Part shown: piece by piece, positions 1 to 8,646 of the stretch
How positions within the stretch are numbered: the first letter of the stretch is position 1
How the letters are laid out: each line of letters opens with the position of its first letter
DNA from: Thalassospira sp. TSL5-1
GTDB taxonomy: Bacteria; Pseudomonadota; Alphaproteobacteria; Rhodospirillales; Thalassospiraceae
NCBI RefSeq assembly: GCF_001907695.1
Contig: NZ_KV880637.1
Location: 62,001-126,000 of the forward strand
Length of the DNA stretch: 64,000 nt
Direction: 5' to 3'
Made by a program: the position numbers and the translations under genes
The notes under the pieces: model-generated
What the model saw: the letters and a program-made list of their open reading frames with translations, nothing else
Told to the model about the DNA's origin: nothing
The model's database searches: none

Positions 1-2
1 TG

Positions 3-419
3 ACGGTCGATGATAGCGGTCAGGAATCGCGTACCGAATACCGGGTATTGGGCCGCGCACCGGGCAAAACCTGGCTGGAACTCGTCCCCCATACCGGGCG
101 CACCCACCAGTTGCGTGTGCATCTGGACCATATTGGGTTTCCGGTACTGGGTGATCCGTTTTATGGCACGGGCGAAGCGCCGGTATTTGGTGCCCCGCCG
201 ACATTGCATTTGTTATCGCGCCATCTGGTCGTGCCGTACCATGCCGACCGCGAGCCGGTGATTGCCGATGCCCCGCCGCCCGAATTAATGCGCGATGCGC
301 TGGTGGCTTGTGGCTATGAGGGTGAATTTACCCCGCACCGCAGCTCAATTGACCGTCAATATGGCAGCGAGGACGGAGATACTGACAGCCGAGAGCAAAG
401 TTTCGACAGTGACGATTGA
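3..419 (+). CDS. RluA-family 23S rRNA pseudouridine synthase, C-terminal part (5' end outside window)
   Basis: Only the last 138 codons are in the window and the frame is open to the left edge. The visible part carries the RluA-family C-terminal motif [10 protein letters not shown] (visible residues 31-40) followed by G-x-P-(V/L)-LGD-x-x-YG, which in RluA/RluC/RluD-type enzymes lies beside the active site. The catalytic Asp motif (HRLD) would be upstream and cannot be checked. The family isomerises uridine to pseudouridine in rRNA or tRNA in the cytoplasm. The tail after the fold is short and strongly acidic. The last 75 bases overlap the 3' end of the opposite-strand AEC transporter gene. 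Which RluA subfamily this is cannot be told from the fragment. Confidence 0.85.
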   Translation, partial: TVDDSGQESRTEYRVLGRAPGKTWLELVPHTGRTHQLRVHLDHIGFPVLGDPFYGTGEAPVFGAPPTLHLLSRHLVVPYHADREPVIADAPPPELMRDALVACGYEGEFTPHRSSIDRQYGSEDGDTDSREQSFDSDD

Positions 420-1271
420 CGCCATTACATCGGCATCCCCGCCAAGCTGGCGGGCGAGGATATAGGCATTGCCGGCGCAGGGCATGCCCGCATACAAAAC
501 CCCCATTGCCAGCACCATGCCGTCAATCCCGGCAAGGTGCAGGGCAATGCCGGTGGCAAGCGGCAAAAACGCCAGCTTGATGACATTGCTAAAGGCAATC
601 GCACCAAGCGAACGCCGGTCGAGAATAAATTTAAGACCCGCCCCGACCGAAAGCAGGCTGAGCGGCAGGGCAGCGGTTTTCAGCAGGGAAGCGGTGTTTT
701 CAATCGGCAGGGGGATGTGGATATGGGTGACATTCATAATCGCCCCGGCCCCGGCGGCCAGAATGATGGGGTTTTTGGCAAGGCCAATGGCAATACGTTT
801 GAAATTACCACCCCGGCCATTGAGCGCATTCAGCACCACAACGGCCAGAATATTGGTGGTAATCACCATAACGGCGATAAACACAATCGCCAGTGCCAGC
901 CCGTCACTGCCAAAAAGGGCCTCGGCCACGGCCAGCAGCACATAGCTGTTATAGCGCACTGACCCCTGAAAGATGGAGGTAAAAAGCGGTGTGTTGGGCG
1001 TGATGACGCGGCGAAACACCAGCAGGACCGCTGCCAGGCCCAGGGTGGCCGCCATCGTGATCATCACGGCTTTGCCGGCATGGCCGGTGCTGAAATCAGC
1101 ATGGTAAATGCCAATCATCAGCAGGGCCGGTAACAGCAGGTAATAGGTCAGCCGGTCGATGCCCGCCCAGACCTCGCCACTTTGGATCAGGTATTTTTTC
1201 AAAACCGCACCGATAATGATGGTGGCAAAAATCGGAAAGATGGCGGCGATCAGGGTATAGGCAAAGGACAT
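345..1271 (-). CDS. AEC family (auxin efflux carrier-like) transporter
   Basis: A 308-residue polytopic inner-membrane protein with about ten hydrophobic segments in two halves, the usual architecture and length of AEC permeases (PF03547). In bacteria these export or exchange small carboxylates and related metabolites; the substrate cannot be inferred here. Residues near 265-275 ([12 protein letters not shown]) match the conserved segment in the second half of the family. The gene stands alone, convergent with the pseudouridine synthase, and shares 75 bp with it at the 3' ends. The ATG at 1271 is the only reasonable start, with the hydrophobic first helix following at once. Confidence 0.85.
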   Translation of the reverse strand: MSFAYTLIAAIFPIFATIIIGAVLKKYLIQSGEVWAGIDRLTYYLLLPALLMIGIYHADFSTGHAGKAVMITMAATLGLAAVLLVFRRVITPNTPLFTSIFQGSVRYNSYVLLAVAEALFGSDGLALAIVFIAVMVITTNILAVVVLNALNGRGGNFKRIAIGLAKNPIILAAGAGAIMNVTHIHIPLPIENTASLLKTAALPLSLLSVGAGLKFILDRRSLGAIAFSNVIKLAFLPLATGIALHLAGIDGMVLAMGVLYAGMPCAGNAYILARQLGGDADVMASIVTVETLLSAVSISVLAAILTVN

Positions 1272-1339
1272 GGGGCGCCTATTGGTTGGGTTTTGTCAGG
1301 TGGGGCCGTGACGGGGATCGGGCGTGTTTGCCCGATGAC

Positions 1340-1786
1340 CTAAAGTTTGCGATTGGTGTAATCGGCAAAGGCCTGTTCGGGGGAATGGCCGCGATATTGC
1401 TCGCAGATTTCCTCGAATTTCGGATTGCTGATCAGAAGGTCGGCAGTGCTGCGGTTACACGCAATCGGCACTTCATACATGTTTGCCAGCCGGATCAGGG
1501 CGCGCACATCCACATCGTGGGGTTGGGGCGTCATCGGGTCGGTAAAGAAAAACATCGCCTGCAATTCACCATGTGCAATCATGGACCCCAGTTGCTGGTC
1601 CCCGCCAAAAGGCCCGCTTTTTAACGGTACGATATTCAAATTGGGGAAACGTTCCAAAAGCACGCGCCCGGTGGTGCCGGTGGCAAAAATCCGGGCTTCG
1701 GCAAACTGGTGTTTGTGGGTTTCCAGCCACTCTGCCATTTCGCGTTTGCGACGGTCATGGGCAACAAGTCCGATGGATAGGGTCAT
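1340..1786 (-). CDS. mgsA: Methylglyoxal synthase
   Basis: Converts dihydroxyacetone phosphate to methylglyoxal and phosphate, a bypass of lower glycolysis used when phosphorylated sugars accumulate. The 148-residue protein keeps the family signatures: VAHD at 8-11, TGTTG at 36-40, SGPFGGDQQ at 57-65 (catalytic Asp63, equivalent to E. coli Asp71) and PHDVDV at 89-94 (His90 and Asp91, equivalent to His98 and Asp101). The length is close to the E. coli enzyme (152). It is monocistronic, with 68 bp to the AEC gene downstream and a short divergent gap to the GH8 gene upstream. Identification is firm because all active-site residues are present. Confidence 0.95.
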   Translation of the reverse strand: MTLSIGLVAHDRRKREMAEWLETHKHQFAEARIFATGTTGRVLLERFPNLNIVPLKSGPFGGDQQLGSMIAHGELQAMFFFTDPMTPQPHDVDVRALIRLANMYEVPIACNRSTADLLISNPKFEEICEQYRGHSPEQAFADYTNRKL

Positions 1787-1837
1787 GGCAAAGCTCCCGC
1801 TTTAAAGATCGATACACGTATCCTTATTAAGCATATA

Positions 1838-3169
1838 ATGCGGCAAATGGTCACGCGGCATTGCAGATTGAGGCTTAAAATGACGGCTGGTTTTATCACT
1901 CGATTTGCAAGGAGTATCGTTATAACCGGGGCGTGGATGGTTTCGGGGCTCACCCTCGCGGTTGCCGCACAGGCCAATGAAACCGCGATGCGGCCCTTTC
2001 CCCAGCATCAGGCCTATGTGCAAGGGGCGCTGTTGCCATCGCGCTGGAGTGCGGCGGAGCGCGATGCCGATGTACTGGCCTTTTACCGCCAATGGAAGGC
2101 CGATTATGTGCGCAAGATTGCCGGGACAACCGGCGATAACGTCCAATATCGGGTAACATTTGGTCATGATCAGCCAGAGCGGACCGTGTCCGAAGGGCAG
2201 GGATATGGCATGATCATCATGGCGGTGATGGCTGGTGCAGACCCTGATGTCACCCCGGACGCCAAAGACCTGTTTGACGGGATGTGGCGATTTGCCCGTC
2301 ACTGGCCCAGCGATGGTGATGTCCGGCTGATGGGCTGGCAAATTCCGCCCGATGCCAAAGGCAATGACAGTGCCTTTGATGGCGATGCCGATATTGCCTT
2401 TGCCCTGTTACTGGCCGCCGATCAGTGGCAAGACCCGGCCTATTTGCAAGGGGCCCACGATGTGATTGCGGGCATTGCAGAAAGCACGATTGGTCCGGAC
2501 AGCTTGCTGCCGTTGCTTGGCGACTGGGTGGACCCGACGGGCGAGGAATATGACCAATGGGGCACACGCCCGTCCGATTTTATGCCGGGTCATTTCGCTG
2601 CCTTTGGCCGGGCAACGGGGAATCCTCTTTGGATGAAAGTACGCAAACGGGTTCTGGATGTTGCCAGTGCCCTGCAAAACGAGGTGTCGCCGCGTACCGG
2701 CCAGTTGCCCGATTTTGCCATTGTTGAACCCGATGGCCTGGTTCATGCTGCACCCCCCAAATATCTCGAGGGCTATTATGACGGGGCCTATTATTTTAAT
2801 GCTGCCCGCGTGCCCTGGCGCATGGCAAGTGACGCCCTGCTGGAAAATGACGAACAGGCGGCAAAAATCGCCCGGCGTATGGCGGCGTGGATGCGCACGC
2901 GGGCAAAGGGGGACCCGGGCAAAATTCAGTCGGGCTATTTGTTAAGCGGCCTGCCGTTGCCCTATGAAACTGAAAACAGCACCCTGTTTGTTGCGCCGAT
3001 GGCAGTGGCCTCCATGCTGCTGCCAGCCCCTGACGGGCAGGACTGGCTGAACGACATGTATGCCAATATTCGCGACCGGCATATGGACTATTACGAAGAT
3101 ACGGTCACGTTATTGTGCCTGCTGGTTTTGTCGGGGAATTTCTGGTCGCCATCGGGGGCCGTGGATTAA
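1838..3169 (+). CDS. Secreted glycoside hydrolase family 8 (endo-glucanase-like)
   Basis: A 443-residue GH8 enzyme predicted to cut beta-1,4-glucans, or a related glycan such as chitosan or xylan, in the periplasm or outside the cell. Residues 118-125 (SEGQGYGM) hold the family's proton-donor Glu (Glu119). Residues 179-197 (A-F-DGD-x2-IA-x-A) follow the PROSITE GH8 signature with its catalytic-region Asp, except Phe in the [ST] position. A signal peptide is likely, starting at the internal Met15 (1880): R-rich n-region, hydrophobic core, then AVAAQA. Neither 1838 nor 1880 has a clear Shine-Dalgarno, so the start is uncertain. No bcs cellulose-synthase genes are nearby, so a role in glycan scavenging is as likely as one in cellulose biosynthesis. 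Confidence 0.85.
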   Translation: MRQMVTRHCRLRLKMTAGFITRFARSIVITGAWMVSGLTLAVAAQANETAMRPFPQHQAYVQGALLPSRWSAAERDADVLAFYRQWKADYVRKIAGTTGDNVQYRVTFGHDQPERTVSEGQGYGMIIMAVMAGADPDVTPDAKDLFDGMWRFARHWPSDGDVRLMGWQIPPDAKGNDSAFDGDADIAFALLLAADQWQDPAYLQGAHDVIAGIAESTIGPDSLLPLLGDWVDPTGEEYDQWGTRPSDFMPGHFAAFGRATGNPLWMKVRKRVLDVASALQNEVSPRTGQLPDFAIVEPDGLVHAAPPKYLEGYYDGAYYFNAARVPWRMASDALLENDEQAAKIARRMAAWMRTRAKGDPGKIQSGYLLSGLPLPYETENSTLFVAPMAVASMLLPAPDGQDWLNDMYANIRDRHMDYYEDTVTLLCLLVLSGNFWSPSGAVD

Positions 3170-3210
3170 GCCTTAAAGGTGGGCTGGTATGATGGCGGAA
3201 CGAAGAAAGG

Positions 3211-4149
3211 TTAGGTCTGGCTGGTTGGCCAGGTGCCCGAACGGATCAAATCGGCGCTGACAAGTTTCATTTCTTCGACCACACGGGCAACAATGGGATT
3301 TTGCATTTTGATGCGGCGAATCCCCAGCGAAACCTGACGCGACAGGCAGGGCGCAAGCGGTATGGCGCGAACTGTATTTTGTGCCAGTTCGTCAGTAACC
3401 GCGCATTTTGCCAAAAGTCCAAACCCTTCGCCAGCGGCAATCAGCTTAACTAAATGCGTGCTGGCATCGATCTCCATGCGAATGTCCAGGCCCTTGCCTG
3501 ATGCGGCAAAGGCCTCTGCCTTGCCACGAATACCGTGAATACGCGATGGCAGGATCAGGGGGAATTTGTAAAGATTGTCGGGGGTGATTGTATCAGGCGC
3601 GTTTATAAGCAGTTTGGAATTGCCGATCAGAAACAGATCCTCCCGGCATAGGGGCTGACAGACAATTTCGGGGATCGAGACCCGGTCAAATGTGACCGCA
3701 ACGTCAATGTTTCCGTCCTGAAGCCAGCTCCATAAATAGCCGGAAAAGGTTTCAACCACCCGCAGCGATACTTTGGGCAGGGATTTACGCAGGTGTTTGA
3801 TCAGCGGAACAGCCAGCACCATCGAGGTTGCGGCTGGTAAACCGATGGCGACTTCCCCTTCTGGATCGTCATTGACCGTGCCGATTTCATCCAGGGTTGC
3901 TTCGGCAATACCCAGCATTTCATAAGCACTTTTTAGCAGAACCCGGCCTGCAGGTGTTGGCACAGACCCACGGGCATGCCGGGTGAGAATTTGCACACCA
4001 AGGTCATCTTCGATTTTTTTGATCATAGTGCTTAGGGCTGGCTGGGCGATGCCCAGGCGATGTGAAGCCTTGCTCAGGCTGCCTTCTTCGCAAATCGCGA
4101 CAAAAGCGGCCAATCGGGGCAGGTTCAAAAGATGCTGGGCGTGCTTCAT
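3211..4149 (-). CDS. LysR-type transcriptional regulator of the TRAP operon (predicted)
   Basis: A 312-residue LysR-family protein: winged helix-turn-helix at about residues 10-67 (LSKASHRLGIAQPALSTMIK is the recognition part), then an effector-binding domain of periplasmic-binding-protein fold with LPKVSLRVVE near 105-115. It is divergently transcribed from the TRAP transporter operon starting at 4282. This is the classic arrangement for a LysR regulator controlling the neighbouring uptake genes and its own expression. The shared 130-bp gap is AT-rich and would hold both promoters. Inducer unknown, presumably the TRAP substrate or a metabolite of it. Confidence 0.88.
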   Translation of the reverse strand: MKHAQHLLNLPRLAAFVAICEEGSLSKASHRLGIAQPALSTMIKKIEDDLGVQILTRHARGSVPTPAGRVLLKSAYEMLGIAEATLDEIGTVNDDPEGEVAIGLPAATSMVLAVPLIKHLRKSLPKVSLRVVETFSGYLWSWLQDGNIDVAVTFDRVSIPEIVCQPLCREDLFLIGNSKLLINAPDTITPDNLYKFPLILPSRIHGIRGKAEAFAASGKGLDIRMEIDASTHLVKLIAAGEGFGLLAKCAVTDELAQNTVRAIPLAPCLSRQVSLGIRRIKMQNPIVARVVEEMKLVSADLIRSGTWPTSQT

Positions 4150-4281
4150 CGGTCTTCTGCTGTTAAGGTATATATTTTATGTATAGGACGTTTGAAATAA
4201 TATATTACTCTCTTAATGGCTGAGGTGCTAGCGTCCCGATGGCTTAGAACAACAATAGCCACGTCAGGAGGGAACATAACC

Positions 4282-5295
4282 ATGAAAATTTCAGCTTTAT
4301 TGACCGCCGTTGCGTTGATTGGGGCGACATTGTTGCCGCAGGCGCATGCTGCAGATTACACCATTGATGTATCGCTCGATACGTCACCCAATCATGTGCG
4401 TAATCGCTCGTTTCGCAAATTCGCCGAAGCCCTGAACGAAAAGTCGGGCGGGCGGCTTGAAATGCGGGTTTTTGATTCTGCCTCGAAATACAAGGGGCCG
4501 ATGGTGGCAACCGCAGTTGCCCAGGGCGCGATTGATATGGCAGCCCCGGCCCATCAGCATCTTTCCAAATATGTTCCCGAAGCAGGCATGTTGCTGCTGC
4601 CGATGTTTTACGGGCAAAGCAAAGACGTGATTTACAAAATTGTCGATGGCGATATTGGCAAGGAACTGAACCAGCGTATCGAAGACAAGCTGGGTGTGGT
4701 TGTGCTGGGTCGCCCGTTTGACCTGGGTTATGGCACCGCCTTTACCACGGATGTTCCGATTAAATCGCCCGATGATTTTAAGGATAAGGTTGTGCGTGTT
4801 CCGGGTGGTGCGGCGACACTGGCGCGGTATCGGGTGTTTGGGGCCAACCCGGTTCAGATCGCGTGGTCTGATGTGCCCCAGGCACTGCAGACCGATGTCG
4901 TTTCGGCCATCTGGGCAACCCAGGAATCGGTTGCCAGCTCGAAACTTTGGGATGCCGGCATTAAATATGCCTATGAAGACAAGCAGGCCTTTATTGAATA
5001 TGTGCCGATCATCAGCCAGGCAGCATGGTCCAGGTTGCCGGAAGATTTGCAAAATCTGATGCGCGATACCTGGGAAAACATGGTTGACCAGGTGCGTACC
5101 GTTGCGGCGGATGCTCAGATTGATGCCCGCAAGATCAATGCGGAGCACGGCATTGAAACCATCGATGCCAAGCCCGAAGACCTGGCAGTGATGCGGGTAA
5201 AATTAATGAAGGCCCAGCCGGAAATCGTTGATGAGCTTGACATGGACAAGGATTTCATCGCGCGCGTTTCCGACGCCATTGCCGCAGCACAGTAA
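4282..5295 (+). CDS. TRAP transporter substrate-binding protein, DctP type
   Basis: Periplasmic solute receptor of a tripartite TRAP uptake system (337 residues). A signal peptide spans residues 1-23, ending AHA before Ala-Asp. The DctP-family core includes DKVVRVPGGAATLARY near residues 170-185, the region that in this family supplies the Arg contacting a substrate carboxylate. I start it at 4282 because a strong AGGAGGG site lies 9-10 bases upstream and the signal peptide begins there; the frame is open from 4216 but has no site. It is first in a P-Q-M order with the membrane subunits directly following. The substrate is likely an organic acid, but its identity cannot be read from sequence. 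Confidence 0.9.
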   Translation: MKISALLTAVALIGATLLPQAHAADYTIDVSLDTSPNHVRNRSFRKFAEALNEKSGGRLEMRVFDSASKYKGPMVATAVAQGAIDMAAPAHQHLSKYVPEAGMLLLPMFYGQSKDVIYKIVDGDIGKELNQRIEDKLGVVVLGRPFDLGYGTAFTTDVPIKSPDDFKDKVVRVPGGAATLARYRVFGANPVQIAWSDVPQALQTDVVSAIWATQESVASSKLWDAGIKYAYEDKQAFIEYVPIISQAAWSRLPEDLQNLMRDTWENMVDQVRTVAADAQIDARKINAEHGIETIDAKPEDLAVMRVKLMKAQPEIVDELDMDKDFIARVSDAIAAAQ

Positions 5296-5321
5296 CCATT
5301 GAACCGGTGACGGAGAAGAAC

Positions 5322-5840
5322 GTGACTATGGTAAATTTCGTTAGCCGGGTTTCGAGCGTTCTTGGATGTGCTGAAAAATTCCTGATCGGGATAATGGCCG
5401 TTCTGGCGATTATCCTGATCGTGGGAGAGACGGTATTGCGATATCTGGCCCCCGCATATTTGCCCGATTGGGGGGCGGAAGTAACCGTCTATCTGGTGGG
5501 CTGGGCCACGATGCTCAGTCTGCCGTCGCTGGTGGCACAGGACAACCACGTTCGCGCCGATCTGGTGGTGGACCAGTTTTCGCGCCGCATGCGCAAAATA
5601 CTGGAAATCGTTGTATTGCTGGTCGGGGCCGGTTTTTGTGCGGTCATTTTTGTGGCCGGTATTCAAATGGTGCAATTCGGCCTGCGATTTGGCGAAATCA
5701 GCGACAGTTCGCTGCGTTTCCCGATGTGGATTTTCTATCTTGCAGTGCCGTTTGGTTACGGGTTTTCGATGCTGCGTTATGTGATGCTGCTCATCAAACG
5801 TCTGACCGAAAGCCGCGCGTCTTCTGTAAGCGCTGATTAA
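5322..5840 (+). CDS. TRAP transporter small permease subunit, DctQ type
   Basis: About 172 residues with four predicted membrane helices, the size and topology of the small TRAP membrane subunit that bridges the receptor and the large permease. Residues around 55-60 (VTVYLVGWATML) and 75-95 (DNHVRADLVVDQFSRR) match the conserved DctQ segment between helices 2 and 3. The start is ambiguous: GTG 5307, GTG 5322 and ATG 5328 are all in frame, and the GGAGAAG site at 5312-5318 best serves 5322 or 5328. It lies 26 bp after the receptor gene and 14 bp before the large subunit, in one operon. Confidence 0.88.
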   Translation: MTMVNFVSRVSSVLGCAEKFLIGIMAVLAIILIVGETVLRYLAPAYLPDWGAEVTVYLVGWATMLSLPSLVAQDNHVRADLVVDQFSRRMRKILEIVVLLVGAGFCAVIFVAGIQMVQFGLRFGEISDSSLRFPMWIFYLAVPFGYGFSMLRYVMLLIKRLTESRASSVSAD

Positions 5841-5854
5841 CGGACAAAATTCCC

Positions 5855-7135
5855 ATGATTATCTGGTTAATGCTGGCGCTGTTTTTCATCATGCTGCTGG
5901 CCGGGGTACCGATTTATCTTGTGCTGGGCTGCCTGGCGGTCATTGGCTGGCTGGTAGATGGCGTACCCCTTATTTCGCTGGCACAGCAATTTGCCAATGA
6001 AATGAATTCGCAAACCCTGGTGGCGGTGCCGTTATTCGTGATTGCCGCAACCTTTATGGAACGCGGTGGGATCACCCGTGCCCTGATCAATTTTGCCGGG
6101 ACCATTGCCGGGCGTAACCGGGGTGGTTTGGCGATTGTTTGTGTGATTGCCACGACGTTTTTTGCCGCCATTTGCGGATCATCGGTGGCAACGGCAATGG
6201 CAATGGGCACCGCCCTTATTCCGACGATGGCCAGCAGAAACTATCCGGCCAGCTTTTCGGTCGGGACGGTGGGGGCTGCGGGCACGCTGGGCATTTTGAT
6301 TCCACCAAGCCTGCCGCTTTTGATCTATGGTCTGATTGCCGAGGCATCGGTGCCGCGCCTGTTTTTGGCCGGCGTGATCCCCGGTTTGCTGCAGGGTGCG
6401 CTGTTTGTCGCCTATATCATTTGGTATTCGCGCAAAAACAAATTGCCGCTTGAAGACCGCATGTCTTTTGCCGAAATGCTTACTTGTTGCCGCGAGGCGA
6501 TACCGGCCCTGTTTATTCCACTGGTGGTTCTGGGCGGTATTTATACGGGTTTTGTGACTGTCTCCGAGGCTGCGGGTGTGGCCGCCTTTGCCGCCATTAT
6601 CGTAAGTGTGTTCATTTATCGCGAAGTTCCGTTGCGCGACATTCCCGATGTGCTGTCCGAAGGGATTCGTCAGACAGCGGTGATTATCGTGATTATTCTG
6701 TCCGCGCTTGCATTTGGTCATTGGCTGACCAGTGCCGGTGTCACCCGGTCGATTGCGGCAATGGTGACGGAATGGGGGCTGAATGACTGGCAGTTCCTGC
6801 TTTTGGCGAACCTGATCATGTTTGTGTTGGGCATGTTCCTCGAGGTGATTTCGGTCATCCTGATTTTTGTGCCGCTGGTCCTGCCGATTATCAGCCATCT
6901 CGGTATTGACCCGGTGCATTTCGGTCTGGTCGTGGTTCTGAATATGGAACTGGCCCTTCTGACCCCGCCGGTTGGCCTTAACCTTTTCATTCTCAAGAAC
7001 ATTTCAGGTGAACGGATGGCGACCGTCATTCGCGGAACGCTGCCTTTTGTCCTGATCCTGATGTTGCTGCTTATGATTGTGACTTTTGTGCCGCAAGTCA
7101 GCCTTTGGCTGCCTGAACTGGCCTATGGTCGTTAA
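5855..7135 (+). CDS. TRAP transporter large permease subunit, DctM type
   Basis: A 426-residue integral membrane protein with about a dozen helices and the DctM signatures: GGITRALINFAG near residues 70-81, CGSSVATAMAMGTALIP near 107-123, GTLGILIPPSLPLLIYG near 145-161, and ELALLTPPVGLNLF near 367-380. It forms the Na+-coupled transport channel of the TRAP system and works with the receptor and small subunit encoded just before it. The length is typical. The downstream tautomerase-like gene begins 16 bp after its stop, so transcription probably continues into the two enzyme genes. Confidence 0.92.
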   Translation: MIIWLMLALFFIMLLAGVPIYLVLGCLAVIGWLVDGVPLISLAQQFANEMNSQTLVAVPLFVIAATFMERGGITRALINFAGTIAGRNRGGLAIVCVIATTFFAAICGSSVATAMAMGTALIPTMASRNYPASFSVGTVGAAGTLGILIPPSLPLLIYGLIAEASVPRLFLAGVIPGLLQGALFVAYIIWYSRKNKLPLEDRMSFAEMLTCCREAIPALFIPLVVLGGIYTGFVTVSEAAGVAAFAAIIVSVFIYREVPLRDIPDVLSEGIRQTAVIIVIILSALAFGHWLTSAGVTRSIAAMVTEWGLNDWQFLLLANLIMFVLGMFLEVISVILIFVPLVLPIISHLGIDPVHFGLVVVLNMELALLTPPVGLNLFILKNISGERMATVIRGTLPFVLILMLLLMIVTFVPQVSLWLPELAYGR

Positions 7136-7151
7136 CTGGAAAATTCGCGAT

Positions 7152-7505
7152 ATGCCTATTTTAACCCTGACGGTCAGCCCTGCGCTGGTCGAACCGTTGA
7201 CTTTGGTGGCAGATGACGTTGCCGACCATTTGTTGGGAATTATCCGGGAACATCTGGCCCCGCGTGCCGGTACCGAACAGATCATGTTTGTTCCGGCACT
7301 GGGGGTGGTGCGGGGATGTGCGCTGCTGGCAAAGCTCGAACATCGGGCATCTGAAAGCCGGTCGATGGAAATTCGCAAGGCTTGTGCCGATGCGATTGCC
7401 CATTATCTGGCACAGAAATTTGCCACCTCGGTGCGTGTTCGCCTGATTGCGCTGGACCCGCAAAATATTGGGGCCTCGGATATTGGTGTGGAGGCAGGAT
7501 TATGA
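7152..7505 (+). CDS. Tautomerase-superfamily-like small protein with N-terminal proline
   Basis: A 117-residue protein whose N-terminus reads MPILTLTV, so Met removal would expose Pro1, the catalytic base of the 4-oxalocrotonate tautomerase superfamily. The beta-alpha-beta pattern that follows and the length fit a fused or long tautomerase subunit. I see no other family hallmark, so the assignment rests on Pro1, size and context. It lies between the TRAP permease and an alpha/beta hydrolase, with the stop overlapping the hydrolase start as ATGA. Such placement suggests a step in catabolism of the imported compound, for example keto-enol isomerisation. It could instead be an uncharacterised protein that merely starts with Pro. 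Confidence 0.55.
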   Translation: MPILTLTVSPALVEPLTLVADDVADHLLGIIREHLAPRAGTEQIMFVPALGVVRGCALLAKLEHRASESRSMEIRKACADAIAHYLAQKFATSVRVRLIALDPQNIGASDIGVEAGL

Positions 7506-8491
7506 ATGTGCCCTTGTCCAAAATTGCCCAGCAGAATGTGACCATTTCGGAAATCGCCAGCTTTCATATTGGGGGCGATACCGTTGAACTTAGCAACCAG
7601 CCCCGCCTGATGATGCGGGTTGCCGGGGAAGGTATGGCGCGCGAAGTTGACCTGAACGGTTCTTATGTGACCGGTCAGCTTTATGCCAACCATGTTAAAC
7701 TGGCCGCACCACGACATGCTGAACCGGTGATGTTTTGGCATGGCGGGGCCATGACGGGTGTGACTTGGGAAACCACACCGGATGGCCGCCCTGGTTGGCA
7801 GTGGCTGTTTTTGCAGGCGGGCTATGATGTGATCGTGACGGATGCGGTCGAACGTGGCCGGGCATCGTGGTCTCCTTTTCCGCAGATTTATGATACCGGG
7901 CCGGTTTTCCGTACCAAGGAAGAAGCCTGGAGCATGTATCGGGTGGGGGCGCGTTCTTCTTATGCGGCGCGCGAGCCTTATCAGGGGCAGCGTTTTCCGG
8001 TTTCGGCCTTTGATGCACTGGCGGCCCAGCTTGTTCCGCGCTGGACCACCCATGATGACATGACGCTTGATGCCTATCAGGCGTTGCTGGAGAAGGTTGG
8101 GCCGGTGCATTTAGTGGCGCATAGCCAGGGGGGATGGTTTGCCCTCAATATGGTGCGCCGGGTGCCGCATCTCGTGCGGTCGGTTGTGGTGATTGAACCT
8201 GCCGGTGCGCCGCGTTTGGCCTCCGAGGATGTCGCCTGCATGGGCGACATTCCACATTTGTTTATCTGGGGCGATTTTATTGAAGACGTGCCGTCGTGGA
8301 AAAAATACCGCGCCGCCACCGACCAGTATCGTGAGGTGCTGGCCGCAGCCGGTAAACAGACCCGCGAGATGGATTTGCCCGCGATGGGCATTCGTGGCAA
8401 TAGCCATGTGCCCATGATGGACGATAACAGTGCCGATATCGCAGCCCTGGTTACGGACTGGATGGCGCAAAATCCTGGTTCGGCAACATAA
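7502..8491 (+). CDS. Alpha/beta hydrolase (esterase-like)
   Basis: A 329-residue alpha/beta-hydrolase. The nucleophile elbow is HSQGG (about residues 208-212) in LVAHSQGGWFALN, the oxyanion strand is FWHGGAMTG near 80-88, and the likely catalytic His sits in GNSHVPMMD near residue 305. There is no signal peptide, so it probably acts in the cytoplasm. The start at 7502 is supported by GGAGG nine bases upstream and by the four-base ATGA overlap with the tautomerase-like gene, which implies translational coupling. It closes the TRAP operon, and a strong terminator follows at 8514-8551. It probably hydrolyses an ester, lactone or C-C bond in the compound taken up by the TRAP system; the exact reaction is unknown. 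Confidence 0.8.
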   Translation: MNVPLSKIAQQNVTISEIASFHIGGDTVELSNQPRLMMRVAGEGMAREVDLNGSYVTGQLYANHVKLAAPRHAEPVMFWHGGAMTGVTWETTPDGRPGWQWLFLQAGYDVIVTDAVERGRASWSPFPQIYDTGPVFRTKEEAWSMYRVGARSSYAAREPYQGQRFPVSAFDALAAQLVPRWTTHDDMTLDAYQALLEKVGPVHLVAHSQGGWFALNMVRRVPHLVRSVVVIEPAGAPRLASEDVACMGDIPHLFIWGDFIEDVPSWKKYRAATDQYREVLAAAGKQTREMDLPAMGIRGNSHVPMMDDNSADIAALVTDWMAQNPGSAT

Positions 8492-8513
8492 CTTTTGCAC
8501 CCGTGCAGATTCC

Positions 8514-8551
8514 AAAAAAGGGGATATGGCAGCGGCTGTATCCCCTTTTAT
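8514..8551 (+). terminator. Rho-independent terminator of the TRAP operon
   Basis: Perfect 11-bp arms, left 8516-8526 and right 8539-8549 (AAAGGGGATA-type arm against its complement), with a 12-base loop, 23 bases after the hydrolase stop. The right arm ends in TTTT. The A/T-flanked stem is the usual bidirectional-looking form. Confidence 0.8.
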
Positions 8552-8646
8552 ATTGGCGGTTTGCCGCCGCTTGATCAGGAGACTTTGATCACAAATATGC
8601 AGGCGTTACGTCGATAGGCACTGATTTCACATGAAAGGCCTGATCG

